A stretch of 64,000 bases of DNA from Molossus alvarezi (taxonomy: Eukaryota > Chordata > Mammalia > Chiroptera > Molossidae): assembly GCA_037176705.1 (NCBI GenBank), contig JBAWUJ010000104.1, forward strand, positions 1 through 64,000. The letters run 5' to 3'. Position numbers and translations under genes: made by a program. Shown here piece by piece: positions 47,601-61,320 of the stretch. Numbering within the stretch: the stretch's first letter is position 1; each line of letters begins with the position of its first letter. The notes beneath the pieces were generated by a model that worked only from the letters and a program-made list of their open reading frames with translations, was not told the origin of the DNA and ran no database searches.

Positions 47601-49560
47601 TTTATTCCAGCCATTAGAACCAAAAGGTGATCAATTTAAAAGAGGGAGTGTCAGTCTTTGAACAATGGACATGGATTCACTTGTTTCAAGACTATTTCCC
47701 CGAAGCACCTATGGGAAAACCCTGGCATAGTCAAAAGTGTTCATGTCTGGTGTTCTTTCTGTGCAGAAGAATATAATAACGTTCAGTTCAAGAGCAGAAT
47801 GGATCCCTTAATACGGTTGCAGTGTCCAATTGAGTGTTTAGTGGCTCTCTGTTCAAAGAACTGTGTTCCAATAGACAACCTTCTTCAAATAATGTCCAAA
47901 TATTGAGAAAAAGATTCTAGGGCTATACCCGCTTCACACGAAATGGAACCACCACTGATGTACTGTTTTTCAGATTACGTGTTCTTAGTACAGTTGTGGA
48001 AAGTATTGATGTAAGGAAATGTGGCAACCTGACTTTTGATAGGTCCTTAGACATACTTTTCACTTTACTTTGTTTGTAGGAGAGTGTATACAACCATACC
48101 TATTCCAAATGAACTGGGTTAGAACTCTTCACTTCAGTGGCACAAAAGTCACTTCCATGAAGCCTAGAGCGTGAGGACCCTCAAAGCATATATTGTTTTG
48201 GTTAAGTGTTTAAGAAATGTCCTTTTGTAAAGGTGTAATCACACTTAAACTTCGCAGTGTAAGTTTTTTTCTCTTGTTCCAGACAAAGAGACACAAGACT
48301 TGCTGGTGCAGTCTTGGATATCCTGAATTATGGGCAAAACTCTGTGAGAGCCAGGGGCCACATTCACTCAGTGGCATGTTTTTCCCTGGGAAGTTAAGTA
48401 CCTTTGCAGGGAAACTGTGAACAAACATGTTCTAGTCAAACAACTGTGGGAATGAATGAATATTTCCATTTGGGTTAAGTTAATGCACAGATCTTGAGTA
48501 ACATGAACACTTTAACGTTCATTCTCCTCGTTTTATAGGGAGATCCAGTCATATCATGGAAAGAACAACTAGGACAGAGCCCACTTATGTGTAGATCAAA
48601 AGTTATCCCTTTTTGTGTTCTGTGTTGTTCATGGTTTCCAAGATTGGATCGTATTGAAGCCCATTTTTGAAGGCGATACTTGGAAAAAGTTTGGTTTCTG
48701 CTGTAGCAGTTGGTTTTACTTGATTCTTACTCTGAACAGTGAACCAACGTATGGCCAAGACTGAATCAATGGAAAGACTGATAACTACTGGTGTCACACA
48801 TGTGCATTCTTGACGCAGTGAAAGTGAACACATCTAAAGTGATGTAGTTGAAACATTGGTTGTCTCCATGCAAGGAGTAAATCCATGAATTGGAAGACAC
48901 TGACAACACCAAGGGTTTTTCACATTGAACATCTCTGTGAAGGAGAACAAGAGGAGTGTTCTAGAGAAAATGCACTTGTGCAGTGGACCTGGGTATCCAT
49001 TTCAATGACTTACACACTAACTATGCCCGGTGTGCAGGGCATACTTTACATTGGAGTGTTAAACAGTGTTGTAAGTAAATGCAGGTGTCTGCCTTCTTTC
49101 CTATGTGACCAGGAAAGTCAACCTGTACTAGTTGATGAGGCAGCCTTTCAACATACTACCTTTTAGCCCTGCATATGTGTTGTTTGCCTGGAAGTGTCTA
49201 TGAGTCATCTTGATATCCAACAAAGGCTGGGCTGCAGAAATCAAACACATTGGTTATGGCAATGTTCAGGTCATGCAAATCTACACCCTATTCAGTTCTA
49301 CACACATTCTTTAAAGTTGTTACCGAATGAATCAGTGTCATTCTTGGATCCATCATACATTTCACGGTTTGTACCGATTTCCTCAAAAAACATAAGGAGT
49401 AGATACCTGTTTTCTCCTGAGAATTCAAAGTAAACGCTTTCCATCAGTGTGAAATGCTGGAATTGTACCTTGTTCATGAATGGAATCTCCTGAACCTATC
49501 TTTCTAATTCCCGGTGACGAATTCAGCCTATTTTTTGATAACTGACAAGTACTCAATCCC
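47601..49560 (+). repeat. Satellite monomer 19 (A type)
   Basis: This is a type A unit with private cagaagaat, ctttacttt, ttactctgaac and ttatggcaatg. It is the first to show catcagtgtg near the end (49444), a mark shared with monomers 21, 22 and 25. The CENP-B box is intact at 47927-47943. Confidence 0.95.
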
Positions 49561-51520
49561 TGTATTCCAGCCATTAGAACCAAAAGGTGATCAATTTAAA
49601 AGAGGGAGTGTCAGTCTTTGAACAATGGACATGGATTCACTTGTTTCAAGACTATTTCCCCGAAGCACCTATGGGAATACCCTGGCATAGTCAAAAGTGT
49701 TCATGACTGGTGTTCTTTCTGTGCAGAACAATATAATAACGTTCAGTTCAAGAGCAGAATGGATCCCTTAATACGGTTGCAGTGTCCAATTGAGTGTTTA
49801 GTGGCTCTCTGTTCAAAGAACTGTGTTCCAATAGACAACCTTCTTCAAATAATGTCCAAATATTGAGAAAAAGATTCTAGGGCTATACCCGCTTCACACG
49901 AAATGGAACCACCACTGATGTACTGTTTTTCAGATTACGTGTTCTTAGTACAGTTGTGGAAAGTATTGATGTAAGGAAATGTGGCAACCTGACTTTTGAT
50001 AGGTCCTTAGACATACTTTTCACTCTACTTTGTTTGTAGGAGAGTGTATACAACCATACCTATTCGAAATGCACTGTGTTAGAACTCTTCACTTCAGTGG
50101 CACAAAAGTCACTTCCATGAAGCCTAGAGCATGAGGACCCTCAAAGCATATATTGTTTTGGTTAAGTGTTTAAGAAATGTCCTTTTGTAAAGGTGTAATC
50201 ACACTTAAACTTCGCAGTGTAAGTTTTTTTCTCTTGTTCCAGACAAAGAGACACAAGACTTGCTGGTGCAGTCTTGGATATCCTGAATTATGGGCAAAAC
50301 TCTGTGAGAGCCAGGGGCCACATTCACTCAGTGGCATGTTTTTCCCTGGGAAGTTAAGTACCTTTGCAGGGAAACTGTGAACAATCATGTTCTAGTCAAA
50401 CAACTGTGGGAATGAATGAATATTTCCATTTGGGTTAAGTTAATGCACAGATCTTGAGTAACATGAACACTTTAACGTTCTTTCTCCTCGTTTTATAGGG
50501 AGATCCAGTCATATCATGGAAGAACAACTAGGACAGAGCACACTTATGTGTAGAATCAAAAGTTATCCCTTTTTGTGTTCTGTGTTGTTCATGGTTTCAA
50601 AGATTGGATCGTATAGAAACCCGTTTTTGAAGGCGATACTTGGAAAAAGTTTGGTTTCTGCTGTAGCAGTTGGTTTTACATGATTCTTACTCAGAACAGT
50701 GAACCAACGTATGGCCAAGACTGAATCAATGGAAAGACTGATAACTACTGGAGTCACACATGTGCATTCTTGACGCAGTGAAAGTGAACACATCTAAAGT
50801 GATGTAGTTGAAACATTGGTTGTCTCCATGCAAGGAGTAAATCCATGAATTGGAAGACACTGACAACACCAAGGGTTTTTCACATTGAACATCTCTGTGA
50901 AGGAGAACAAGAGGAGTGTTCTAGAGAAAATGCACTTGTGCAGTGGACCTGGGTATCCATTTCAATGACTTACACACTAACTATGCCCGGTGTGCAGGGC
51001 ATACTTTACATTGGAGTGTTAAACAGTGTTGTAAGTAAATGCAGGTGTCTGCCTTCTTTCCTATGTGACCAGGAAAGTCAACCTGTACTAGTTGATGAGG
51101 CAGCCTTTCAACATACTACCTTTTAGCCCTGCATATGTGTTGTTTGCCTGGAAGTGTCTATGAGTCATCTTGATATCCAACAAAGGCTGGGCTGCAGAAA
51201 TCAAACACATTGGTTAGGGCAATGTTCAGGTCATGCAAATCTACACCCTATTCAGTTCTACACACATTCTTTAAAGTTGTTACCGAATGAATCAGTGTCA
51301 TTCTTGGATCCATCATACATTTCACGGTTTGTACCGATTTCCTTAAAAAACATAAGGAGTAGATACCTGTTTTCTCCTGAGAATTCAAAGTAAACGCTTT
51401 CCATCATTGTGAAATGCTGGAATTGTACCTTGATCATGAATGGAATCTCCTGAACCTATCTTTCTAATTCCCTGTGACGAATTCATCTTATTTCTTGATA
51501 ACTGACAAGTACTCAATCCC
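49561..51520 (+). repeat. Satellite monomer 20 (B type)
   Basis: This is a type B unit except for ttagggcaatg near position 1654. It has the private gcatgagg at 50129. The CENP-B box is intact at 49887-49903. Confidence 0.95.
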
Positions 51521-53480
51521 TTTATTCCAGCCATTAGAACCAAAAGGTGATCAATTTAAAAGAGGGAGTGTCAGTCTTTGAACAATGGACATGGATTCAC
51601 TTGTTTCAAGACTATTTCCCCGAAGCACCTATGGGAAAACCCTGGCATAGTCAAAAGTGTTCATGTCTGGTGTTCTTTCTGTGCAGAACAATATAATAAC
51701 GTTCAGTTCAAGAGCAGAATGGATCCCTTAATACGGTTGCAGTGTCCAATTGAGTGTTTAGTGGCTCTCTGTTCAAAGAACTGTGTTCCAATAGACAACC
51801 TTCTTCAAATAATGTCCAAATATTGAGAAAAAGATTCTAGGGCTATACCCGCTTCACACGAAATGGAACCACCACTGATGTACTGTTTTTCAGATTACGT
51901 GTTCTTAGTACAGTTGTGGAAAGTATTGATGTAAGGAAATGTGGCAACCTGACTTTTGATAGGTCCTTAGACATACTTTTCACTCTACTTTGTTTGTAGG
52001 AGAGTGTATACAACCATACCTATTCCAAATGAACTGGGTTAGAACTCTTCACTTCAGTGACACAAAAGTCACTTCCATGAAGCCTAGAGCGTGAGGACCC
52101 TCAAAGCATATATTGTTTTGGTTAAGTGTTTAAGAAATGTCCTTTTGTAAAGGTGTAATCACACTTAAACTTCGCAGTGTAAGTTTTTTTCTCTTGTTCC
52201 AGACAAAGAGACACAAGACTTGCTGGTGCAGTCTTGGATATCCTGAATTATGGGCAAAACTCTGTGAGAGCCAGGGGCCACATTCACTCAGTGGCATGTT
52301 TTTCCCTGGGAAGTTAAGTACCTTTGCAGGGAAACTGTGAACAAACATGTTCTAGTCAAACAACTGTGGGAATGAATGAATATTTCCATTTGGGTTAAGT
52401 TAATGCACAGATCTTGAGTAACATGAACACTTTAACGTTCATTCTCCTCGTTTTATAGGGAGATCCAGTCATATCATGGAAAGAACAACTAGGACAGAGC
52501 CCACTTATGTGTAGATCAAAAGTTATCCCTTTTTGTGTTCTGTGTTGTTCATGGTTTCCAAGATTGGATCGTATTGAAGCCCATTTTTGAAGGCGATACT
52601 TGGAAAAAGTTTGGTTTCTGCTGTAGCAGTTGGTTTTACTTGATTCTTACTCACAACAGTGAACCAACGTATGGCCAAGACTGAATCAATGGAAAGACTG
52701 ATAACTACTGGTGTCACACATGTGCATTCTTGACGCAGTGAAAGTGAACACATCTAAAGTGATGTAGTTGAAACATTGGTTGTCTCCATGCAAGGAGTAA
52801 ATCCATGAATTGGAAGACACTGACAACCCCAAGGGTTTTTCACATTGAACATCTCTGTGAAGGAGAACAAGAGGAGTGTTCTAGAGAAAATGCACTTGTG
52901 CAGTGGACCTGGGTATCCATTTCAATGACTTACACACTAACTATGCCCGGTGTGCAGGGCATACTTTACATTGGAGTGTTAAACAGTGTTGTAAGTAAAT
53001 GCAGGTGTCTGCCTTCTTTCCTATGTGACCAGGAAAGTCAACCTGTACTAGTTGATGAGGCAGCCTTTCAACATACTACCTTTTAGCCCTGCATATGTGT
53101 TGTTTGCCTGGAAGTGTCTATGAGTCATCTTGATATCCAACAAAGGCTGGGCTGCAGAAATCAAACACATTGGTTAGGGCAATGTTCAGGTCATGCAAAT
53201 CTACACCCTATTCAGTTCTACACACATTCTTTAAAGTTGTTACCGAATGAATCAGTGTCATTCTTGGATCCATCATACATTTCACGGTTTGTACCGATTT
53301 CCTCAAAAAACATAAGGAGTAGATACCTGTTTTCTCCTGAGAATTCAAAGTAAACGCTTTCCATCAGTGTGAAATGCTGGAATTGTACCTTGTTCATGAA
53401 TGGAATCTCCTGAACCTATCTTTCTAATTCCCGGTGACGAATTCAGCCTATTTTTTGATAACTGACAAGTACTCAATCCC
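51521..53480 (+). repeat. Satellite monomer 21 (A type)
   Basis: This is a type A unit with private cagtgacac (52056), acaacccca and catcagtgtg. The CENP-B box is intact at 51847-51863. Confidence 0.95.
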
Positions 53481-55440
53481 TGTATTCCAGCCATTAGAAC
53501 CAAAAGGTGATCAATTTAAAAGAGGGAGTGTCAGTCTTTGAACAATGGACATGGATTCACTTGTTTCAAGACTATTTCCCCGAAGCACCTATGGGAATAC
53601 CCTGGCATAGTCAAAAGTGTTCATGACTGGTGTTCTTTCTGTGCAGAACAATATAATAACGTTCAGTTCAAGAGCAGAATGGATCCCTTAATACGGTTGC
53701 AGTGTCCAATTGAGTGTTTAGTGGCTCTCTGTTCAAAGAACTGTGTTCCAATAGACAACCTTCTTCAAATAATGTCCAAATATTGAGAAAAAGATTCTAG
53801 GGCTATACCCGCTTCACACGAAATGGAACCACCACTGATGTACTGTTTTTCAGATTACGTGTTCTTAGTACAGTTGTGGAAAGTATTGATGTAAGGAAAT
53901 GTGGCAACCTGACTTTTGATAGGTCCTTAGACATACTTTTCACTCTACTTTCTTTGTAGGAGAGTGTATACAACCATACCTATTCGAAATGCACTGTGTT
54001 AGAACTCTTCACTTCAGTGGCACAAAAGTCACTTCCATGAAGCCTAGAGCGTGAGGACCCTCAAAGCATATATTGTTTTGGTTAAGTGTTTAAGAAATGT
54101 CCTTTTGTAAAGGTGTAATCACACTTAAACTTCGCAGTGTAAGTTTTTTTCTCTTGTTCCAGACAAAGAGACACAAGACTTGCTGGTGCAGTCTTGGATA
54201 TCCTGAATTATGGGCAAAACTCTGTGAGAGCCAGGGGCCACATTCACTCAGTGGCATGTTTTTCCCTGGGAAGTTAAGTACCTTTGCAGGGAAACTGTGA
54301 ACAAACATGTTCTAGTCAAACAACTGTGGGAATGAATGAATATTTCCATTTGGGTTAAGTTAATGCACAGATCTTGAGTAACATGAACACTTTAACGTTC
54401 ATTCTCCTCGTTTTATAGGGAGATCCAGTCATATCATGGAAAGAACAACTAGGACAGAGCCCACTTATGTGTAGATCAAAAGTTATCCCTTTTTGTGTTC
54501 TGTGTTGTTCATGGTTTCCAAGATTGGATCGTATTGAAGCCCATTTTTGAAGGCGATACTTGGAAAAAGTTTGGTTTCTGCTGTAGCAGTTGGTTTTACT
54601 TGATTCTTACTCACAACAGTGAACCAACGTATGGCCAAGACTGAATCAATGGAAAGACTGATAACTACTGGTGTCACACATGTGCATTCTTGACGCAGTG
54701 AAAGTGAACACATCTAAAGTGATGTAGTTGAAACATTGGTTGTCTCCATGCAAGGAGTAAATCCATGAATTGGAAGACACTGACAACCCCAAGGGTTTTT
54801 CTAATTGAACATCTCTGTGAAGGAGAACAAGAGGAGTGTTCTAGAGAAAATGCACTTGTGCAGTGGACCTGGGTATCCATTTCAATGACTTACACACTAA
54901 CTATGCCCGGTGTGCAGGGCATACTTTACATTGGAGTGTTAAACAGTGTTGTAAGTAAATGCAGGTGTCTGCCTTCTTTCCTATGTGACCAGGAAAGTCA
55001 ACCTGTACTAGTTGATGAGGCAGCCTTTCAACATACTACCTTTTAGCCCTGCATATGTGTTGTTTGCCTGGAAGTGTCTATGAGTCATCTTGATATCCAA
55101 CAAAGGCTGGGCTGCAGAAATCAAACACATTGGTTAGGGCAATGTTCAGGTCATGCAAATCTACACCCTATTCAGTTCTACACACATTCTTTAAAGTTGT
55201 TACCGTATGAATCAGTGTCATTCTTGGATCCATCATACATTTCACGGTTTGTACCGATTTCCTCAAAAAACATAAGGAGTAGATACCTGTTTTCTCCTGA
55301 GAATTCAAAGTAAACGCTTTCCATCAGTGTGAAATGCTGGAATTGTACCTTGTTCATGAATGGAATCTCCTGAACCTATCTTTCTAATTCCCGGTGACGA
55401 ATTCAGCCTATTTTTTGATAACTGACAAGTACTCAATCCC
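53481..55440 (+). repeat. Satellite monomer 22 (recombinant)
   Basis: It has a B front with tattcgaaatg and tttctttg, then acaaacatg and a type A back (gtattgaagccca). Private changes are ttctaattg (54800) and ccgtatgaa (55203). The CENP-B box is intact at 53807-53823. Confidence 0.95.
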
Positions 55441-57400
55441 TTTATTCCAGCCATTAGAACCAAAAGGTGATCAATTTAAAAGAGGGAGTGTCAGTCTTTG
55501 AACAATGGACATGGATTCACTTGTTTCAAGACTATTTCCCCGAAGCACCTATGGGAATACCCTGGCATAGTCAAAAGTGTTCATGACTGGTGTTCTTTCT
55601 GTGCAGAACAATATAATAACGTTCAGTTCAAGAGCAGAATGGATCCCTTAATACGGTTGCAGTGTCCAATTGAGTGTTTAGTGGCTCTCTGTTCAAAGAA
55701 CTGTGTTCCAATAGACAACCTTCTTCAAATAATGTCCAAATATTGAGAAAAAGATTCTAGGGCTATACCCGCTTCACACGAAATGGAACCACCACTGATG
55801 TACTGTTTTTCAGATTACGTGTTCTTAGTACAGTTGTGGAAAGTATTGATGTAAGGAAATGTGGCAACCTGACTTTTGATAGGTCCTTAGACATACTTTT
55901 CACTCTACTTTCTTTGTAGGAGAGTGTATACAACCATACCTATTCGAAATGCACTGTGTTAGAACTCTTCACTTCAGTGGCACAAAAGTCACTTCCATGA
56001 AGCCTAGAGCGTGAGGACCCTCAAAGCATATATTGTTTTGGTTAAGTGTTTAAGAAATGTCCTTTTGTAAAGGTGTAATCACACTTAAACTTCGCAGTGT
56101 AAGTTTTTTTCTCTTGTTCCAGACAAAGAGACACAAGACTTGCTGGTGCAGTCTTGGATATCCTGAATTATGGGCAAAACTCTGTGAGAGCCAGGGGCCA
56201 CATTCACTCAGTGGCATGTTTTTCCCTGGGAAGTTAAGTACCTTTGCAGGGAAACTGTGAACAATCATGTTCTAGTCAAACAACTGTGGGAATGAATGAA
56301 TATTTCCATTTGGGTTAAGTTAATGCACAGATCTTGAGTAACATGAACACTTTAACGTTCTTTCTCCTCGTTTTATAGGGAGATCCAGTCATATCATGGA
56401 AGAACAACTAGGACAGAGCACACTTATGTGTAGAATCAAAAGTTATCCCTTTTTGTGTTCTGTGTTGTTCATGGTTTCAAAGATTGGATCGTATAGAAAC
56501 CCGTTTTTGAAGGCGATACTTGGAAAAAGTTTGGTTTCTGCTGTAGCAGTTGGTTTTACATGATTCTTACTCAGAACAGTGAACCAACGTATGGCCAAGA
56601 CTGAATCAATGGAAAGACTGATAACTACTGGTGTCACACATGTGCATTCTTGACGCAGTGAAAGTGAACACATCTAAAGTGATGTAGTTGAAACATTGGT
56701 TGTCTCCATGCAAGGAGTAAATCCATGAATTGGAAGACACTGACAACCCCAAGGGTTTTTCACATTGAACATCTCTGTGAAGGAGAACAAGAGGAGTGTT
56801 CTAGAGAAAATGCACTTGTGCAGTGGACCTGGGTATCCATTTCAATGACTTACACACTAACTATGCCCGGTGTGCAGGGCATACTTTACATTGGAGTGTT
56901 AAACAGTGTTGTAAGTAAATGCAGGTGTCTGCCTTCTTTCCTATGTGACCAGGAAAGTCAACCTGTACTAGTTGATGAGGCAGCCTTTCAACATACTACC
57001 TTTTAGCCCTGCATATGTGTTGTTTGCCTGGAAGTGTCTATGAGTCATCTTGATATCCAACAAAGGCTGGGCTGCAGAAATCAAACACATTGGTTATGGC
57101 AAAGTTCAGGTCATGCAAATCTACACCCTATTCAGTTCTACACACATTCTTTAAAGTTGTTACCGAATGAATCAGTGTCATTCTTGGATCCATCATACAT
57201 TTCACGGTTTGTACCGATTTCCTTAAAAAACATAAGGAGTAGATACCTGTTTTCTCCTGAGAATTCAAAGTAAACGCTTTCCATCATTGTGAAATGCTGG
57301 AATTGTACCTTGATCATGAATGGAATCTCCTGAACCTATCTTTCTAATTCCCTGTGACGAATTCATCTTATTTCTTGATAACTGACAAGTACTCAATCCC
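55441..57400 (+). repeat. Satellite monomer 23 (B type)
   Basis: This is a full type B unit with tttctttg and acaacccca. The CENP-B box is intact at 55767-55783. Confidence 0.95.
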
Positions 57401-59360
57401 TTTATTCCAGCCATTAGAACCAAAAGGTGATCAATTTAAAAGAGGGAGTGTCAGTCTTTGAACAATGGACATGGATTCACTTGTTTCAAGACTATTTCCC
57501 CGAAGCACCTATGGGAAAACCCTGGCATAGTCAAAAGTGTTCATGACTGGTGTTCTTTCTGTGCAGAACAATATAATAACGTTCAGTTCAAGAGCAGAAT
57601 GGATCCCTTAATACGGTTGCAGTGTCCAATTGAGTGTTTAGTGGCTCTCTGTTCAAAGAACTGTGTTCCAATAGACAACCTTCTTCAAATAATGTCCAAA
57701 TATTGAGAAAAAGATTCTAGGGCTATACCCGCTTCACACGAAATGGAACCACCACTGATGTACTGTTTTTCAGAATACGTGTTCTTAGTACAGTTGTGGA
57801 AAGTATTGATGTAAGGAAATGTGGCAACCTGACTTTTGATAGGTCCTTAGACATACTTTTCACTCTACTTTCTTTGTAGGAGAGTGTATACAACCATACC
57901 TATTCGAAATGCACTGTGTTAGAACTCTTCACTTCAGTGGCACAAAAGTCACTTCCATGAAGCCTAGAGCGTGAGGACCCTCAAAGCATATATTGTTTTG
58001 GTTAAGTGTTTAAGAAATGTCCTTTTGTAAAGGTGTAATCACACTTAAACTTCGCAGTGTAAGTTTTTTTCTCTTGTTCCAGACAAAGAGACACAAGACT
58101 TGCTGGTGCAGTCTTGGATATCCTGAATTATGGGCAAAACTCTGTGAGAGCCAGGGGCCACATTCACTCAGTGGCATGTTTTTCCCTGGGAAGTTAAGTA
58201 CCTTTGCAGGGAAACTGTGAACAAACATATTCTAGTCAAACAACTGTGGGAATGAATGAATATTTCCATTTGGGTTAAGTTAATGCACAGATCTTGAGTA
58301 ACATGAACACTTTAACGTTCTTTCTCCTCGTTTTATAGGGAGATCCAGTCATATCATGGAAGAACAACTAGGACAGAGCACACTTATGTGTAGAATCAAA
58401 AGTTATCCCTTTTTGTGTTCTGTGTTGTTCATGGTTTCAAAGATTGGATCGTATAGAAACCCGTTTTTGAAGGCGATACTTGGAAAAAGTTTGGTTTCTG
58501 CTGTAGCAGTTGGTTTTACATGATTCTTACTCAGAACAGTGAACCAACGTATGGCCAAGACTGAATCAATGGAAAGACTGATAACTACTGGAGTCACACA
58601 TGTGCATTCTTGACGCAGTGAAAGTGAACACATCTAAAGTGATGTAGTTGAAACATTGGTTGTCTCCATGCAAGGAGTAAATCCATGAATTGGAAGACAC
58701 TGACAACACCAAGGGTTTTTCACATTGAACATCTCTGTGAAGGAGAACAAGAGGAGTGTTCTAGAGAAAATGCACTTGTGCAGTGGACCTGGGTATCCAT
58801 TTCAATGACTTACACACTAACTATGCCCGGTGTGCAGGGCATACTTTACATTGGAGTGTTAAACAGTGTTGTAAGTAAATGCAGGTGTCTGCCTTCTTTC
58901 CTATGTGACCAGGAAAGTCAACCTGTACTAGTTGATGAGGCAGCCTTTCAACATACTACCTTTTAGCCCTGCATATGTGTTGTTTGCCTGGAAGTGTCTA
59001 TGAGTCATCTTGATATCCAACAAAGGCTGGGCTGCAGAAATCAAACACATTGGTTATGGCAAAGTTCAGGTCATGCAAATCTACACCCTATTCAGTTCTA
59101 CACACATTCTTTAAAGTTGTTACCGAATGAATCAGTGTCATTCTTGGATCCATCATACATTTCACGGTTTGTACCGATTTCCTTAAAAAACATAAGGAGT
59201 AGATACCTGTTTTCTCCTGAGAATTCAAAGTAAACACTTTCCATCATTGTGAAATGCTGGAATTGTACCTTGATCATGAATGGAATCTCCTGAACCTATC
59301 TTTCTAATTCCCTGTGACGAATTCATCTTATTTCTTGATAACTGACAAGTACTCAATCCC
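57401..59360 (+). repeat. Satellite monomer 24 (recombinant front)
   Basis: gggaaaacc (A) is followed by catgactgg (B), so the switch lies within about 30 bp. The rest is type B with acaaacata, as in monomer 11. Private changes are cagaatacg (57772) and gtaaacactt. The CENP-B box is intact at 57727-57743. Confidence 0.95.
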
Positions 59361-61320
59361 TTTATTCCAGCCATTAGAACCAAAAGGTGATCAATTTAAA
59401 AGAGGGAGTGTCAGTCTTTGAACAATGGACATGGATTCACTTGTTTCAAGACTATTTCCCCGAAGCACCTATGGGAATACCCTGGCATAGTCAAAAGTGT
59501 TCATGACTGGTGTTCTTTCTGTGCAGAACAATATAATAACGTTCAGTTCAAGAGCAGAATGGATCCCTTAATACGGTTGCAGTGTCCAATTGAGTGTTTA
59601 GTGGCTCTCTGTTCAAAGAACTGTGTTCCAATAGACAACCTTCTTCAAATAATGTCCAAATATTGAGAAAAAGATTCTAGGGCTATACCCGCTTCACACG
59701 AAATGGAACCACCACTGATGTACTGTTTTTCAGATTACGTGTTCTTAGTACAGTTGTGGAAAGTATTGATGTAAGGAAATGTGGCAACCTGACTTTTGAT
59801 AGGTCCTTAGACATACTTTTCACTCTACTTTGTTTGTAGGAGAGTGTATACAACCATACCTATTCCAAATGAACTGGGTTAGAACTCTTCACTTCAGTGG
59901 CACAAAAGTCACTTCCATGAAGCCTAGAGCGTGAGGACCCTCAAAGCATATATTGTTTTGGTTAAGTGTTTAAGAAATGTCCTTTTGTAAAGGTGTAATC
60001 ACACTTAAACTTCGCAGTGTAAGTTTTTTTCTCTTGTTCCAGACAAAGAGACACAAGACTTGCTGGTGCAGTCTTGGATATCCTGAATTATGGGCAAAAC
60101 TCTGTGAGAGCCAGGGGCCACATTCACTCAGTGGCATGTTTTTCCCTGGGAAGTTAAGTACCTTTGCAGGGAAACTGTGAACAAACATGTTCTAGTCAAA
60201 CAACTGTGGGAATGAATGAATATTTCCATTTGGGTTAAGTTAATGCACAGATCTTGAGTAACATGAACACTTTAACGTTCATTCTCCTCGTTTTATAGGG
60301 AGATCCAGTCATATCATGGAAAGAACAACTAGGACAGAGCCCACTTATGTGTAGATCAAAAGTTATCCCTTTTTGTGTTCTGTGTTGTTCATGGTTTCCA
60401 AGATTGGATCGTATTGAAGCCCATTTTTGAAGGCGATACTTGGAAAAAGTTTGGTTTCTGCTGTAGCAGTTGGTTTTACTTGATTCTTACTCACAACAGT
60501 GAACCAACGTATGGCCAAGACTGAATCAATGGAAAGACTGATAACTACTGGTGTCACACATGTGCATTCTTGACGCAGTGAAAGTGAACACATCTAAAGT
60601 GATGTAGTTGAAACATTGGTTGTCTCCATGCAAGGAGTAAATCCATGAATTGGAAGACACTGACAACCCCAAGGGTTTTTCACATTGAACATCTCTGTGA
60701 AGGAGAACAAGAGGAGTGTTCTAGAGAAAATGCACTTGTGCAGTGGACCTGGGTATCCATTTCAATGACTTACACACTAACTATGCCCGGTGTGCAGGGC
60801 ATACTTTACATTGGAGTGTTAAACAGTGTTGTAAGTAAATGCAGGTGTCTGCCTTCTTTCCTATGTGACCAGGAAAGTCAACCTGTACTAGTTGATGAGG
60901 CAGCCTTTCAACATACTACCTTTTAGCCCTGCATATGTGTTGTTTGCCTGGAAGTGTCTATGAGTCATCTTGATATCCAACAAAGGCTGGGCTGCAGAAA
61001 TCAAACACATTGGTTAGGGCAATGTTCAGGTCATGCAAATCTACACCCTATTCAGTTCTACACACATTCTTTAAAGTTGTTACCGAATGAATCAGTGTCA
61101 TTCTTGGATCCATCATACATTTCACGGTTTGTACCGATTTCCTCAAAAAACATAAGGAGTAGATACCTGTTTTCTCCTGAGAATTCAAAGTAAACGCTTT
61201 CCATCAGTGTGAAATGCTGGAATTGTACCTTGTTCATGAATGGAATCTCCTGAACCTATCTTTCTAATTCCCGGTGACGAATTCAGCCTATTTTTTGATA
61301 ACTGACAAGTACTCAATCCC
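59361..61320 (+). repeat. Satellite monomer 25 (B front, A back)
   Basis: It has a B front, then gaactgggtt, gtattgaagccca, acaacccca and catcagtgtg. The CENP-B box is intact at 59687-59703. Confidence 0.95.
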
